The notes: generated by a model from the letters alone, not told the origin. 64,000 bases of DNA from Flavobacterium zepuense (GCF_007097145.1 NZ_VJVZ01000008.1:1-64000); one strand, 5' to 3'; positions 26,921 to 35,803 are shown, counted from the stretch's first letter. Program-made: numbers and translations.

Positions 26921-28315
26921 ATGTTTAAACCATTTGCCTATTTAGTTTGCCTGCTGTCTTTTACAAGCCTGTTGGCACAAAGCGAAGTTATCTATACCAT
27001 ACACCAACGCAGTTTTTTTGACAGTAATGCCGATGGCAACGGCGATTTTACCGGCATTAAGCAAAAGCTGGATTACCTGCAGTCGTTTGGGGTAACAACC
27101 ATTCAACTTTCGCCGGTGTACCAACTGGAAGATAAAAAATCTGATGCTACTACCGCTTTTGAAAAATTCGTACCTCAGTACGGTATCTTTAAAGAGTACA
27201 TTGGTTTGGTTAACGAGGTGCACCACCGTGGCATGAAAATTTATTTTGAATTTGAGATGGACTATCTACAGGCTGCAATTGCCAACAGTGAAGATCCAAA
27301 AGTGAAAAATAACGCTGTAAAAGGGCTTACCTATTGGGCCGACCCAAACAAGGACAAAAACTTTTATGATGCGCCCGATGGTTTTGTGTTTACCGGCATG
27401 GCCGATAAATTAAACCCGACTGATAAAGTAAGCCTGTTTAAAGAGTTATGGTTGCCCCTGATAGCCAGCCTTAAAAAGATAAACCCTAAGTTACAGATTG
27501 TTACCTATCCGGCAGATAAAAATTCATCGGGTTATGAGTATTTTGAAAAGGCTGGGGTAGATGTAGTGTATTCATCTAAATTACAGCATGCTATAACTAC
27601 TTTTAATAAGCAGGCAATAATTACTGCTGCCGATAGTGCCTTTGTAAAACTCCCTGAAGGTAAGCGATCTATACTTTATATTGAAGACAATAATACCGGG
27701 CGTATTGCAGATAAACTTACCAATACTAAAAAGTTACAGGCAGCTACCGCTCTTACTTTGCTTATGGGAGTAGGAACACCATCTATACATTACGGGCAGG
27801 AAATAGGGATGAAAGGCGGACTTATAAAGGCTAAAGATGATACCGTGCAGCCCTTTCCTGAAGCTTTTGAATGGTACAAGGATGATAACGGTACAGGTAT
27901 GGCCTACTGGTATAAGGATATTGCGCCGCTTTGGAGCAGCCGTGCCGCAAAGCCAGCCGATGGTATTTCTTTAGAAGAAGAACAGGCCGATGCTAACTCC
28001 CTGTTTAAGTTTTACATATCGCTATACAGGCTCAATGCTTTAGAGCTGGCCCTTAAAGATAAAGGGGTGTACAAAGACCAGCCGAACGATAACGATGATG
28101 TAATTTCATTTACACGATCGGCTAAAGTGGGAGAAGTGCTTGTGGTGGTAAACCTGTCTGACAAGCCGCAGGTTGCCATGCTGGAAAATACCGGCGAGGT
28201 TAAGGTAGATAAACTAAAACTGCTTATGGGCGACCCTAAGGTGGTGTTTCCGCGTGGAGGTAGGACATTAAACCTGCCGCCGTATACCGTTCAGGTGTGG
28301 AGGGTATTGCATTAA
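26921..28315 (+). CDS. GH13 alpha-amylase-like exported protein, probably catalytically inactive
   Basis: A 464-aa exported protein (signal peptide 1-19) with the GH13 barrel layout: VIYTIHQRSFFDSNADGNGDFTGIKQKLDYLQSFGVTTIQLSPVY, then the four conserved GH13 regions in order. All three catalytic carboxylates appear replaced: the nucleophile Asp of GFRxDA is Thr158 (DGFVFTG), the acid/base Glu of IVGE is Tyr196 (IVTYPA), and the Asp of ENHDTGR is Asn258 (EDNNTGR). Region I (DVVxNH) reads YFEFEMD. The C-terminal beta domain is present (PPYTVQVWRV). A binding, scaffold or regulatory role is more likely than hydrolysis. I use the ATG at 26921, which gives a clean signal peptide. Confidence 0.8.
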   Translation: MFKPFAYLVCLLSFTSLLAQSEVIYTIHQRSFFDSNADGNGDFTGIKQKLDYLQSFGVTTIQLSPVYQLEDKKSDATTAFEKFVPQYGIFKEYIGLVNEVHHRGMKIYFEFEMDYLQAAIANSEDPKVKNNAVKGLTYWADPNKDKNFYDAPDGFVFTGMADKLNPTDKVSLFKELWLPLIASLKKINPKLQIVTYPADKNSSGYEYFEKAGVDVVYSSKLQHAITTFNKQAIITAADSAFVKLPEGKRSILYIEDNNTGRIADKLTNTKKLQAATALTLLMGVGTPSIHYGQEIGMKGGLIKAKDDTVQPFPEAFEWYKDDNGTGMAYWYKDIAPLWSSRAAKPADGISLEEEQADANSLFKFYISLYRLNALELALKDKGVYKDQPNDNDDVISFTRSAKVGEVLVVVNLSDKPQVAMLENTGEVKVDKLKLLMGDPKVVFPRGGRTLNLPPYTVQVWRVLH

Positions 28316-28339
28316 ATAAGATAGTAACTATATATAACG

Positions 28340-28372
28340 AACCTGTACTTATTAAAATAGTGCAGGTTTTTT
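28340..28372 (+). terminator. terminator of the GH13-like gene
   Basis: A 10-bp stem with one G-T wobble (AACCTGTACT / AGTGCAGGTT) followed by a T-run, 24 nt after the stop. Confidence 0.7.
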
Positions 28373-28436
28373 AATGGGATGTAGTAGGATGAGTAGTAGG
28401 TAATAATAGTAGTGTATTTCTATGCCATAAGCTAAC

Positions 28437-28910
28437 TTAAATGTTGTGGAGGGTAATCGCCGTGAGGTAAGAGACTCGTTTGTTCCATTCCTCTGTAAGG
28501 TTGTATTTGTTAGAGGGTATGCGCCAAATTTTGGTCTCGTAAATACATTTGCCAAATTTCTCTAATTCTTTAGATGTGGCAAAGTCCTTTAATTTTTCGA
28601 GGCCCCGCATAGCAACAATAGCAAAATCAGGCTTTAGGTCTAATTTTTCTACAGATTCAATAATATTGGTAATACTTTTGCGCTGCTGTGTTGGCGCGCC
28701 CGATACAATTAATACATTTTTTTGGCGTACCGTAATTACAAGTGTACCGTCGTTAGAATCAGTGATGTTGGCTACCTGCTCTAATGATACCTTACCGGAT
28801 TCTGAAAAATATACCTTACGTATAACTTCAGGCTTTAACCTTCTGCAAACTTCGTGGATCGTCTCGGCCTTGCCGGAACTTCGTGCTCCTTTTACAATTA
28901 TATATTTCAT
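28437..28910 (-). CDS. hypothetical P-loop-like protein
   Basis: A 157-aa cytoplasmic protein that I do not recognise. It opens MKYIIVKGARSSGKAETI, a Walker A-like GxxxxGK at residues 8-14 in which the usual Thr/Ser after Lys is Ala15. Later segments NVLIVSGAPTQQRKSITNIIE and PDFAIVAMRG look like alternating beta strands and helices of a P-loop fold, but no clear Walker B Asp is seen. It may be a degenerate nucleotide-binding protein. A TTACGG / CCGTAA inverted repeat (29059-29074) lies upstream. It is on the same strand as the two-component pair, 229 bases downstream of the response regulator. Confidence 0.6.
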   Translation of the reverse strand: MKYIIVKGARSSGKAETIHEVCRRLKPEVIRKVYFSESGKVSLEQVANITDSNDGTLVITVRQKNVLIVSGAPTQQRKSITNIIESVEKLDLKPDFAIVAMRGLEKLKDFATSKELEKFGKCIYETKIWRIPSNKYNLTEEWNKRVSYLTAITLHNI

Positions 28911-29058
28911 AGCATATAGTGAGTTATTACAAAAAAATGGTATTCCTCTTAAATTGTGTAGTAGCGTAATAAATATAAATATGTTACATATTCCAATAAA
29001 ATTTTAAATAATTAATTAAATAAAGATATCAAATTTATAAAATGTTTAATGATATTCC

Positions 29059-29074
29059 TTACGGTTTTCCGTAA
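29059..29074. promoter_or_regulatory. inverted repeat TTACGG-N4-CCGTAA
   Basis: A perfect 6-bp inverted repeat with a 4-nt T spacer in the 229-nt gap between the response regulator and the P-loop-like gene, in otherwise very AT-rich DNA. It could be a regulator site. Confidence 0.35.
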
Positions 29075-29139
29075 ATGCAAGTTAAAAAAAACTTAAAAAG
29101 GTAAATTTTATCGATAAATATAACAAAAGCTAACATAGG

Positions 29140-29805
29140 TTATATTAAACCCATATCTTTTGCAATAGATATAAGATGAATAGTATTATTTGCCTTAAAA
29201 TTTAATTTAAGCCTATTTAATCTTTTTTCAATACTGCTCGTACTGGATGTTTTTTTTAGCTGATTTCTAAAGGTATCGCTAATTTCGGCCTGGGTCATCC
29301 CGTTACTAAGGCAAATAAGCAATTCTACATCATCTTCATCTATGTGGTGCGAAAAATCTTTTAAAATGTAGGCAAGCTGCGGAGAAATGTATTTTTCGCC
29401 GGTGTTGTATATAAGGGTAACAGCATCAATTAGTTCGGTAACACTTTCGCGTCCTTTTGCTACAAAACCATCGATCCTGTAGGTATCAAAAAGCGATTTT
29501 ATCCTAAAGGGCTTATCATCTATAGAATAGGCTATGATACGTATAAAAGGCTGCTCTTTTTTTATTTGGTGAATAAGGTCTTCTCCGGTTGAAATTTTAG
29601 TTTCGCGCTGCGAATCCTGAAAAGACAGGTCGGTAATTACCAAATCAAAAGGAACATTTTCATTATAAGCTTTTTTTAATTTTAAAAGGGCTTCATCACA
29701 GTATTTGGTACTGCGTACATCAGCATCAAAATTAGCATGCAACAGCGTGGTTACGCCAAGGCTGATACTGTCTATATCTTCTACAATTAATATTTTCTTA
29801 AACAT
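29140..29805 (-). CDS. response regulator, receiver plus LuxR/NarL-like output domain
   Basis: A 221-aa response regulator. The receiver domain (1-125) has the acidic pair at VEDID (Glu9, Asp10), the phospho-acceptor Asp59 in LVITDL, and FVAKGR with the conserved Lys. The C-terminal ~70 residues (LLICLSNGMTQAEISDTFRNQ ... SSIEKRLNRLKLNFKANNTIHLISIAKDMGLI) look like a variant LuxR/NarL helix-turn-helix. It overlaps the upstream histidine kinase gene by 8 bases, so the two form a coupled two-component pair. No nearby target gene is obvious apart from the P-loop-like gene downstream. Confidence 0.88.
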   Translation of the reverse strand: MFKKILIVEDIDSISLGVTTLLHANFDADVRSTKYCDEALLKLKKAYNENVPFDLVITDLSFQDSQRETKISTGEDLIHQIKKEQPFIRIIAYSIDDKPFRIKSLFDTYRIDGFVAKGRESVTELIDAVTLIYNTGEKYISPQLAYILKDFSHHIDEDDVELLICLSNGMTQAEISDTFRNQLKKTSSTSSIEKRLNRLKLNFKANNTIHLISIAKDMGLI

Positions 29806-30634
29806 ATATCGTGTTTGCCGGATAAATTAATGTAAGGTGAAACCCACGCCCGGCGCTAAAGTCAAAAATAATACTGCCACCGATAGAAACCATACGGTTT
29901 TCTACATTTTGCAGTCCATTTTTAAAAATTATTTTTTCGCCACCGGCTCCTATACCGTTATCCGAATAGGTAATGTTTATCTTTTTCTTTTCCTCCTTAA
30001 AATCTACAAGCACTACCGTTGCATGGCTGTGTTTTGCCATGTTTACCATAAGTTCTTGTAAAACACGGTAGGTAGCTATTTTTTTAGAAGCAATAATGTT
30101 ATCCCACTCAACTTTTTCGAGGCCTTTTATTAAAACATTTACACCATCGCTGGCATAGCAGCCCAGCATGAGTTTGAGTTGTATAGGAAACCTGAAGCCC
30201 GTATCGATATCATGGTTTTCGCGCGAAATGTTGCGTGTACGAAGGTAAATATCATCTAACTGCGAGATAAGTTTGTCTTTTTTTGTACCCGAAACAACCT
30301 CTTCGCTTGCCACAAACAGTATGGTGCTGTAAATTTCGTTAGCAATTTCGTCGTGTACTTTGCGCGATATGCGTGTTTCGGCGGTATAGGCCTCCAAAAT
30401 CTTTTCTTTGTTATGCTTTTGGCTCAGCTTATAAAAAAGTACAAAAGATGCCGATATGCTTGCTACCAGGCCAAATAATAATATCTTATTATAGTCCTTG
30501 CTCATTTCCAGCAGTACTTCATGGCGCTGCCGGGTTTGGGTAGACGGTGTTTGCGGACTATTTGAAGCCTGGCTGTAGACCGTGCTAATAAATAGTAGTG
30601 TAACAGCAGCAAGTATATATGTTTTTCTTATCAT
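29798..30634 (-). CDS. NarX/LuxR-type sensor histidine kinase
   Basis: A 278-aa membrane sensor kinase. It has an N-terminal signal or membrane segment (about 5-20), a short periplasmic stretch of only ~30 residues, a second membrane segment (about 51-68) and a cytoplasmic kinase. The dimerisation box is RISRKVHDEIANEIYS (His94), followed by an N-box-like LQELMVNMAKHSHAT and the G-box DNGIGAGGE. The tiny periplasmic loop means the signal is probably sensed in the membrane or through a partner. The start at 30634 (MIRKTYILAAV) is preferred to the ATG 24 bases upstream because it gives a cleaner leading segment. It overlaps the response regulator by 8 bases. Confidence 0.85.
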   Translation of the reverse strand: MIRKTYILAAVTLLFISTVYSQASNSPQTPSTQTRQRHEVLLEMSKDYNKILLFGLVASISASFVLFYKLSQKHNKEKILEAYTAETRISRKVHDEIANEIYSTILFVASEEVVSGTKKDKLISQLDDIYLRTRNISRENHDIDTGFRFPIQLKLMLGCYASDGVNVLIKGLEKVEWDNIIASKKIATYRVLQELMVNMAKHSHATVVLVDFKEEKKKINITYSDNGIGAGGEKIIFKNGLQNVENRMVSIGGSIIFDFSAGRGFHLTLIYPANTIYV

Positions 30635-30732
30635 AATAAACTGGTAAAAAAAATGCATTAACGTTTACCTGTATACAAACCTGCAAAGATTATATACATG
30701 GTGTTTTTGCTACTTATGGTACAATATGTTTT

Positions 30733-30787
30733 TTGCTTACCTGCCCAATAGGGCTATTTTTCTGCCTGTAATTGTGCAGGTAAGCAA
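30733..30787. promoter_or_regulatory. 12-bp inverted repeat upstream of the two-component operon
   Basis: TTGCTTACCTGC at 30733-30744 is repeated as its exact reverse complement at 30776-30787; the arm centres are 43 bp apart, about four helical turns. It lies between prfC and the kinase gene and may be a dimer-of-dimers regulator site or a structured terminator for prfC. Confidence 0.4.
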
Positions 30788-30834
30788 GGGTATATATAAT
30801 AAACGAAAACAGTGTATAAGTTAGTGTAAATTTC

Positions 30835-32424
30835 TTAATCAAACTCTGATGTGAAGAATAATTTTACACTTGGGTATTTAGACTGCGTCATTTGTATAGA
30901 GAATTCGCTATCGGCCAAAAATACAAGCTGCCCAAACTTATCTCTTGCCATAAATTTTTGCTTTATCCTTTTAAACTCGGCAAACTCTTCATTTTTTGGG
31001 TCATCGGGTTTAACCCAACATGCTTTGTAGGCAGGAAATAATTCGTAAGAACATTTAGCTCCATACTCATGCTCCAGCCTGTACTGTATAACCTCATACT
31101 GTAAGGCGCCCACGGTACCAATAACCTTACGGTTGTTCATCTCCAGGGTAAATAGCTGCGCCACACCCTCATCCATCAGCTGGTCTACACCTTTTTCAAG
31201 CTGCTTGGCCTTCATTGGGTCGGCGTTATTAATGTACCTAAAGTGTTCCGGCGAAAAGCTCGGTATACCCTTAAAGCTCATTTGCTCACCCTCGGTAAGT
31301 GTATCGCCAATTTTAAAGTTACCCGTATCGTGCAGGCCAACAATATCACCGGGATAAGAAATATCTACAATTTCTTTCCTTTCGGCAAAGAATGCGTTGG
31401 GGCTGCTGAATTTAAGGTTTTTATTGTGGCGAACGTGCAGGTAGGGCTTATTACGCTCAAACGTGCCCGATACTACTTTAATAAACGCCAGGCGGTCACG
31501 GTGCTTAGGGTCCATGTTGGCGTGTATTTTAAATACAAAGCCGGAAAATTTATTTTCATCGGGCTTTACATTACGGGTATCGCTATCCTTAGGCCTTGGC
31601 GAAGGAGCGATCTCTATAAAGCAATCCAGCAACTCGCGCACCCCAAAGTTATTTAAGGCTGAACCAAAAAATACCGGTTGCAGTTTACCATCAAGGTATT
31701 GCTGGCGGTCAAATTTAGGGTATACTTCATCTATAAGTTCCAGCTCTTCCCTAAGTTTTTCTGCCGGCTTTGCGCCGATGATTCCCTCAAGGTCGGGGCT
31801 GGTAATATCGTTAAAAGCAATGGTTTCTTCTATATCCTTACGGCTATCGCCGCTAAACAGGTTGATGTTCTTTTCCCAGATGTTGTATATACCCTGAAAA
31901 TCGTAACCCATACCAATAGGGAAACTCAGCGGGGTAACGGTAAGGCCAAGCTTTTGCTCAACCTCGTCCATCAGGTCAAAAGCATCTTTACCCTCACGGT
32001 CTAATTTATTAATAAAAACCAGCATAGGGATACTGCGCATACGGCATACCTCTACCAGTTTTTCGGTTTGTTCCTCAACCCCTTTTGCAACGTCTATAAC
32101 CACAATAACGCTGTCTACAGCGGTAAGGGTCCTAAAAGTATCTTCGGCAAAATCTTTGTGGCCGGGAGTATCTAATATGTTTATTTTTTTGTCTTTATAA
32201 TTAAACGCCAGTACCGATGTTGCTACCGATATACCCCTTTGGCGCTCAATTTCCATAAAGTCGCTCGTGGCGCCTTTTTTAATCTTGTTGCTCTTAACGG
32301 CACCCGCCTCCTGTATGGCACCACCAAAAAGCAGTAGCTTTTCTGTTAGTGTTGTTTTACCGGCATCGGGGTGCGAAATTATACCAAAGGTGCGTCTTCT
32401 TTCTATCTCTTCTTTGAAACTCAT
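30835..32424 (-). CDS. prfC: peptide chain release factor 3
   Basis: The GTPase that releases RF1/RF2 from the ribosome after termination. The 529-aa protein has the RF3 order: G1 HPDAGKTT (18-25), the switch I region GATSDFMEIERQRGISV, G3 DTPGH, G4 NKLDREG, then RF3-specific domains with YKACWVKPDDPKNEEFAEFKRIKQKFMARDKFGQLVFLADSEF near the C-terminus (shown as separate blocks in family alignments). It is monocistronic, with a perfect -7 box at 32458-32465 that gives a leader of about 28 nt. Confidence 0.97.
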   Translation of the reverse strand: MSFKEEIERRRTFGIISHPDAGKTTLTEKLLLFGGAIQEAGAVKSNKIKKGATSDFMEIERQRGISVATSVLAFNYKDKKINILDTPGHKDFAEDTFRTLTAVDSVIVVIDVAKGVEEQTEKLVEVCRMRSIPMLVFINKLDREGKDAFDLMDEVEQKLGLTVTPLSFPIGMGYDFQGIYNIWEKNINLFSGDSRKDIEETIAFNDITSPDLEGIIGAKPAEKLREELELIDEVYPKFDRQQYLDGKLQPVFFGSALNNFGVRELLDCFIEIAPSPRPKDSDTRNVKPDENKFSGFVFKIHANMDPKHRDRLAFIKVVSGTFERNKPYLHVRHNKNLKFSSPNAFFAERKEIVDISYPGDIVGLHDTGNFKIGDTLTEGEQMSFKGIPSFSPEHFRYINNADPMKAKQLEKGVDQLMDEGVAQLFTLEMNNRKVIGTVGALQYEVIQYRLEHEYGAKCSYELFPAYKACWVKPDDPKNEEFAEFKRIKQKFMARDKFGQLVFLADSEFSIQMTQSKYPSVKLFFTSEFD

Positions 32425-32457
32425 TGTGTCCGTAACTGTTGTTTAGCGTATTGAGTG

Positions 32458-32465
32458 CAAAAATA
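32458..32465 (-). promoter_or_regulatory. TAnnTTTG box for prfC
   Basis: TATTTTTG on the minus strand is an exact match, 33 nt before the ATG at 32424. Confidence 0.6.
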
Positions 32466-32762
32466 GATTTTTCTAAGCTATTTAAATTAACCTTAGTATA
32501 ATATTTCGTTATAACGTTACCCGGACTGCATCAATTGCCAAGCAGCAATGGTGGCAACACAGGGCATAATGCAATAAACCCGCACAACAATTATGAAAAC
32601 TGTTAATAATAATACAATGAATATGGCTAAAAATGCTATTTTTACAATCACTATTACAAATGCACAAGGTTAGGGCAGCGGTTATAAGTGCTTATATTAA
32701 AGGTGCCTTTGTAATGATGATCGAATTTAATAAAGCGTAAAGCCCTGTACTGCCTATAAACA
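32466..32762. other. intergenic region between divergent prfC and porP/sprF
   Basis: No gene or clear RNA structure is seen. It must hold the promoter of the PorP/SprF gene; the best candidate is TGCCTTTG at 32704-32711 (one mismatch to TAnnTTTG). Confidence 0.4.
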
Positions 32763-33704
32763 ATGTTACGTATGAAAAAAAAATACCCGGTTTTACATTA
32801 TTATCTTCTGTTTTGGCTGTTAGTGCTTGGGTGCGGAGCCTATGCGCAGCAGGACCCGCAGTACACCCAGTATATGTATAATACGCTGGTAGTAAACCCC
32901 GGTTATACAGGCTCTACCGGTAACCTCGAGGCAAATTTGCTGCACCGCACCCAATGGGTGGGTATAGATGGTGCGCCGCAAACACAGGCTTTTAGTATTC
33001 ATGCGCCTGTGTTTAACGAAAAAATAGGGCTTGGGCTTAGTGCGGTAAACGATAAAATAGGCCCTGCTAATGAGGTATATGTAGATGCTAATTTTTCGTA
33101 TAGCATTAATGTGGGGTTAGAGTCTAAAATAGCATTTGGGCTTAAAGCCGGGGCAAGGGTGCTGGATATCGACTGGTCTAAAGGGCGCTATTACCAGGAA
33201 GGCGACCCGTTGCTAAATACCAACATTAACAACAAAATAAACCCAGCAATTGGTGCAGGTATATATTACTATACCGATACGTATTATGCAGGGGTATCGG
33301 TGCCTAATTTTTTAAGGGCCGATTATTATGATGATATACAGGAGTCGACAGTGTCAGACCGATTGCATTATTATGTAATGGGAGGCTATGTTTTTAATTT
33401 ATCCAATAATTTAAAATTTAAACCGGCGGTATTGGGTAAAATAGTAAGTGGGGCACCTATAACTGTAGATGTTTCGGCTAACTTTTTACTGTATGAAAAG
33501 CTAACGCTTGGGGCATCCTACAGGTATGACGACTCGGTTAGTGCGTTGGCAGGCTTCCAGATAACACGCGGCATATTCGTGGGTTATTCTTATGACTATT
33601 CTACTACCGATCTCAATAAATATAACGATGGCTCACATGAGTTTGTGCTGAAGTTCCAGTTAGTGCCTAAATCAACACGTATTAAATCGCCAAGGTTCTT
33701 TTAA
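32763..33704 (+). CDS. PorP/SprF family type IX secretion membrane protein
   Basis: A 313-aa outer-membrane beta-barrel of the PorP/SprF family, which works with the T9SS in export or surface attachment of partner proteins. After a signal peptide (ending AYAQ) comes the family hallmark QQDPQYTQYMYNTLVVNPGYTGS, then HRTQWVGIDGAPQTQ and repeated amphipathic strands to the C-terminal HEFVLKFQL. An internal Met (MKKKYPVL, codon 4) is an equally good start. It sits 11 bases before an OmpA-family PD40 gene, the usual PorP/PorE-like pairing. No large SprB-like adhesin is adjacent, so its client is elsewhere or is the paired protein only. Confidence 0.9.
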   Translation: MLRMKKKYPVLHYYLLFWLLVLGCGAYAQQDPQYTQYMYNTLVVNPGYTGSTGNLEANLLHRTQWVGIDGAPQTQAFSIHAPVFNEKIGLGLSAVNDKIGPANEVYVDANFSYSINVGLESKIAFGLKAGARVLDIDWSKGRYYQEGDPLLNTNINNKINPAIGAGIYYYTDTYYAGVSVPNFLRADYYDDIQESTVSDRLHYYVMGGYVFNLSNNLKFKPAVLGKIVSGAPITVDVSANFLLYEKLTLGASYRYDDSVSALAGFQITRGIFVGYSYDYSTTDLNKYNDGSHEFVLKFQLVPKSTRIKSPRFF

Positions 33705-33715
33705 ACTATACCGCT

Positions 33716-35602
33716 ATGACAAAAAGATTATTTTTATGGGGTTTAGTGTTATGTGCAACAGTAACTTTTGCTCAATCAAAACTGAAGAAAGCCGACAACC
33801 TGTTTGCTAACCTTGCCTACATTGATGCTGCCAAAGCCTACGAGGATTATTTTACAACGGTAGATAACCCAAAACCACAGTCGCTTATAAACGCCGCCGA
33901 ATCTAATTATTATACAGGTAATACCGGTAAAGCTGTGATGTATTACGAGAAATATATTGAGAGTGGTGTTATTGTAGAAGGCGCGAACATCGACTTGCAT
34001 TACTCGCAGGCGCTACGAATGGAAAAAAAATACGACCAGGCCGATCTTGTGCTGTTCTCAATGTATAAACATGATGAGAACAGGGTGCAGGAGCTAACAA
34101 AACAAAAAACGTATTTAGACAGCATCAACGGAAAACCTGAAAAATTTGAACTGAAAAATCTTGCCTCTAATACCGCTATGGCCGATTTTGGCACCGTGTT
34201 TTATAATAAGCAGGTAGTGTTTACATCGGCTAAAGATTCTGTGCGCAATGGTGCTAAGGTGTACGACTGGAACGGGCAGCCGTACTTATCCATCTTTATT
34301 GCCGACCGCAATGCCGATGGAACTTTTAGCAACGAGAAAAAGTTTTTAAACAATGCACAAACCGGTTACCATAACGCCGCAGTGGGCTTTTCTCCCAATC
34401 TTAAAACGGTATATGTAAGCGTAAATAATGTAGATAAGCAGGACAAACTTCAAAACAGTAAAAAAGGTACTAACAACATTCAGTTAGTTTACGGCGAGAT
34501 ACAGGGCGACAGGCTCACTAAAAAGCAAACTGCACCCTTTAACAGTGCCGATTATTCGGTGGGGCAGCCCGCAGTAAGCAGCGATGGCAAATGGCTTTAT
34601 TTTGTGAGTGATATGCCGGGAGGCTATGGTGCTACCGACATTTATTATTGCAAGCTTTACCCTGATGGTGCTCTTGGCACACCTAAAAATGCCGGTCCGC
34701 AAATTAACACACAGGGCAGGGAGATGTTTCCGTACTACGATGGCGGTACCTTGTACTTTTCGTCAGACGGGCATTACGGTATGGGTGGGCTGGATGTTTT
34801 TAAAAGCACCTTAGCCGACGATAGCTATACGCTGCCGCAAAACCTTGGGAAACCTGTAAACAGCAACCGCGATGATTTTGCTTACATCATCAATAATGAG
34901 GGCTGGGGTTATGTTTCGTCTAATCGTGAAGGGGGCAGGGGCGATGATGATATTTACTATTTTACACCTAAAGATGTTACCTGCGAGCAGGTAATAACAG
35001 GGAAAGTAACCAATAAAAAAAGCGGCGAGCCTATACAGGGTGTTCAGATAAAGGCTAATGTTGCAGGAAGTGCTGTTAGCACCGCATCTGATAAAGAAGG
35101 TGTATACAGCATAACCATTCCGTGTGATGCAAAACCTGATGTTACGGCTGCTTTAGAGGGTTATACTACTAATAAGCCCGATGCTAACGGTAATGTAGAA
35201 CTACAGGCCTATAAAGACCTGGTTAAGCTTGAAGATAATGTAGAGAAGGTAGATATAAACCCCATTTATTTTGATTTTGACCAATACTACATTACACCGC
35301 AGGCAGCAACAGAACTGGATAAAGTGGTTTTTGTAATGCAGCATTTTCCTGATGTGGTAATAAAGATAGAATCGCATACCGATAGCCGTGGTAAAGACGA
35401 TTATAACCTGCGCCTTTCGGATGACAGGGCGAAATCAACGTACAGCTATATTGTAAGCAAGGGCATAGATCCTAAGCGAATTGAGAGCGTAAAAGGCTAT
35501 GGCGAAACACAGCTGCGCAACAAATGCAGTAATGATGTGCCGTGTACCGATGAGGAGCACCAGCTTAACCGCCGCTCAGATTTTATCATCGTAAAAAAAT
35601 AA
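33716..35602 (+). CDS. OmpA-family protein with PD40/WD40-like propeller (PorE-like)
   Basis: A 628-aa periplasmic/outer-membrane protein. Signal peptide (1-19), TPR-like helices (about 20-130), PD40-type beta-propeller blades (about 150-420; AVSSDGKWLYFVSDMPGGYGATDIYY, PYYDGGTLYFSSDGHYGMGGLDVF), a carboxypeptidase-regulatory-like beta domain (about 425-500, QVITGKVTNKKSGEPIQGV) and a C-terminal OmpA peptidoglycan-binding domain (about 515-628; HTDSRGKDDYNLRLSDDRA). This order matches PorE-like proteins that tie the T9SS to the cell wall. It is co-transcribed with the PorP/SprF gene 11 bases upstream. A terminator follows. Confidence 0.9.
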   Translation: MTKRLFLWGLVLCATVTFAQSKLKKADNLFANLAYIDAAKAYEDYFTTVDNPKPQSLINAAESNYYTGNTGKAVMYYEKYIESGVIVEGANIDLHYSQALRMEKKYDQADLVLFSMYKHDENRVQELTKQKTYLDSINGKPEKFELKNLASNTAMADFGTVFYNKQVVFTSAKDSVRNGAKVYDWNGQPYLSIFIADRNADGTFSNEKKFLNNAQTGYHNAAVGFSPNLKTVYVSVNNVDKQDKLQNSKKGTNNIQLVYGEIQGDRLTKKQTAPFNSADYSVGQPAVSSDGKWLYFVSDMPGGYGATDIYYCKLYPDGALGTPKNAGPQINTQGREMFPYYDGGTLYFSSDGHYGMGGLDVFKSTLADDSYTLPQNLGKPVNSNRDDFAYIINNEGWGYVSSNREGGRGDDDIYYFTPKDVTCEQVITGKVTNKKSGEPIQGVQIKANVAGSAVSTASDKEGVYSITIPCDAKPDVTAALEGYTTNKPDANGNVELQAYKDLVKLEDNVEKVDINPIYFDFDQYYITPQAATELDKVVFVMQHFPDVVIKIESHTDSRGKDDYNLRLSDDRAKSTYSYIVSKGIDPKRIESVKGYGETQLRNKCSNDVPCTDEEHQLNRRSDFIIVKK

Positions 35603-35630
35603 AACACGGGCATAAATCTATACAGACAGT

Positions 35631-35661
35631 AAAAAGGCATCTTATTAAAGGATGCCTTTTT
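35631..35661 (+). terminator. terminator of the porP-ompA operon
   Basis: A perfect 11-bp stem AAAAAGGCATC / GATGCCTTTTT with a 9-nt loop and a terminal T-run, 28 nt after the stop. Confidence 0.8.
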
Positions 35662-35690
35662 ACATTTACAGGCTTTTTGCAAATATATCC

Positions 35691-35720
35691 TTGCATAATA
35701 TGTATGATTGTTTACTTTTG
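35691..35720 (+). promoter_or_regulatory. full Bacteroidetes promoter (-33 TTG, 19 nt, TAnnTTTG)
   Basis: TTG at 35691-35693, a 19-nt spacer and TACTTTTG at 35713-35720. This is the best promoter in the window and drives the PPIase/SurA-like operon; the leader would be about 75 nt. Confidence 0.7.
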
Positions 35721-35803
35721 TGAGTTGCTAAAAAGCAAGGGTATAATTTTTTGCCTTATGCTGCGTTAACTAACCGTACTAAAGCGTATAAATTAATTTT
35801 ATA

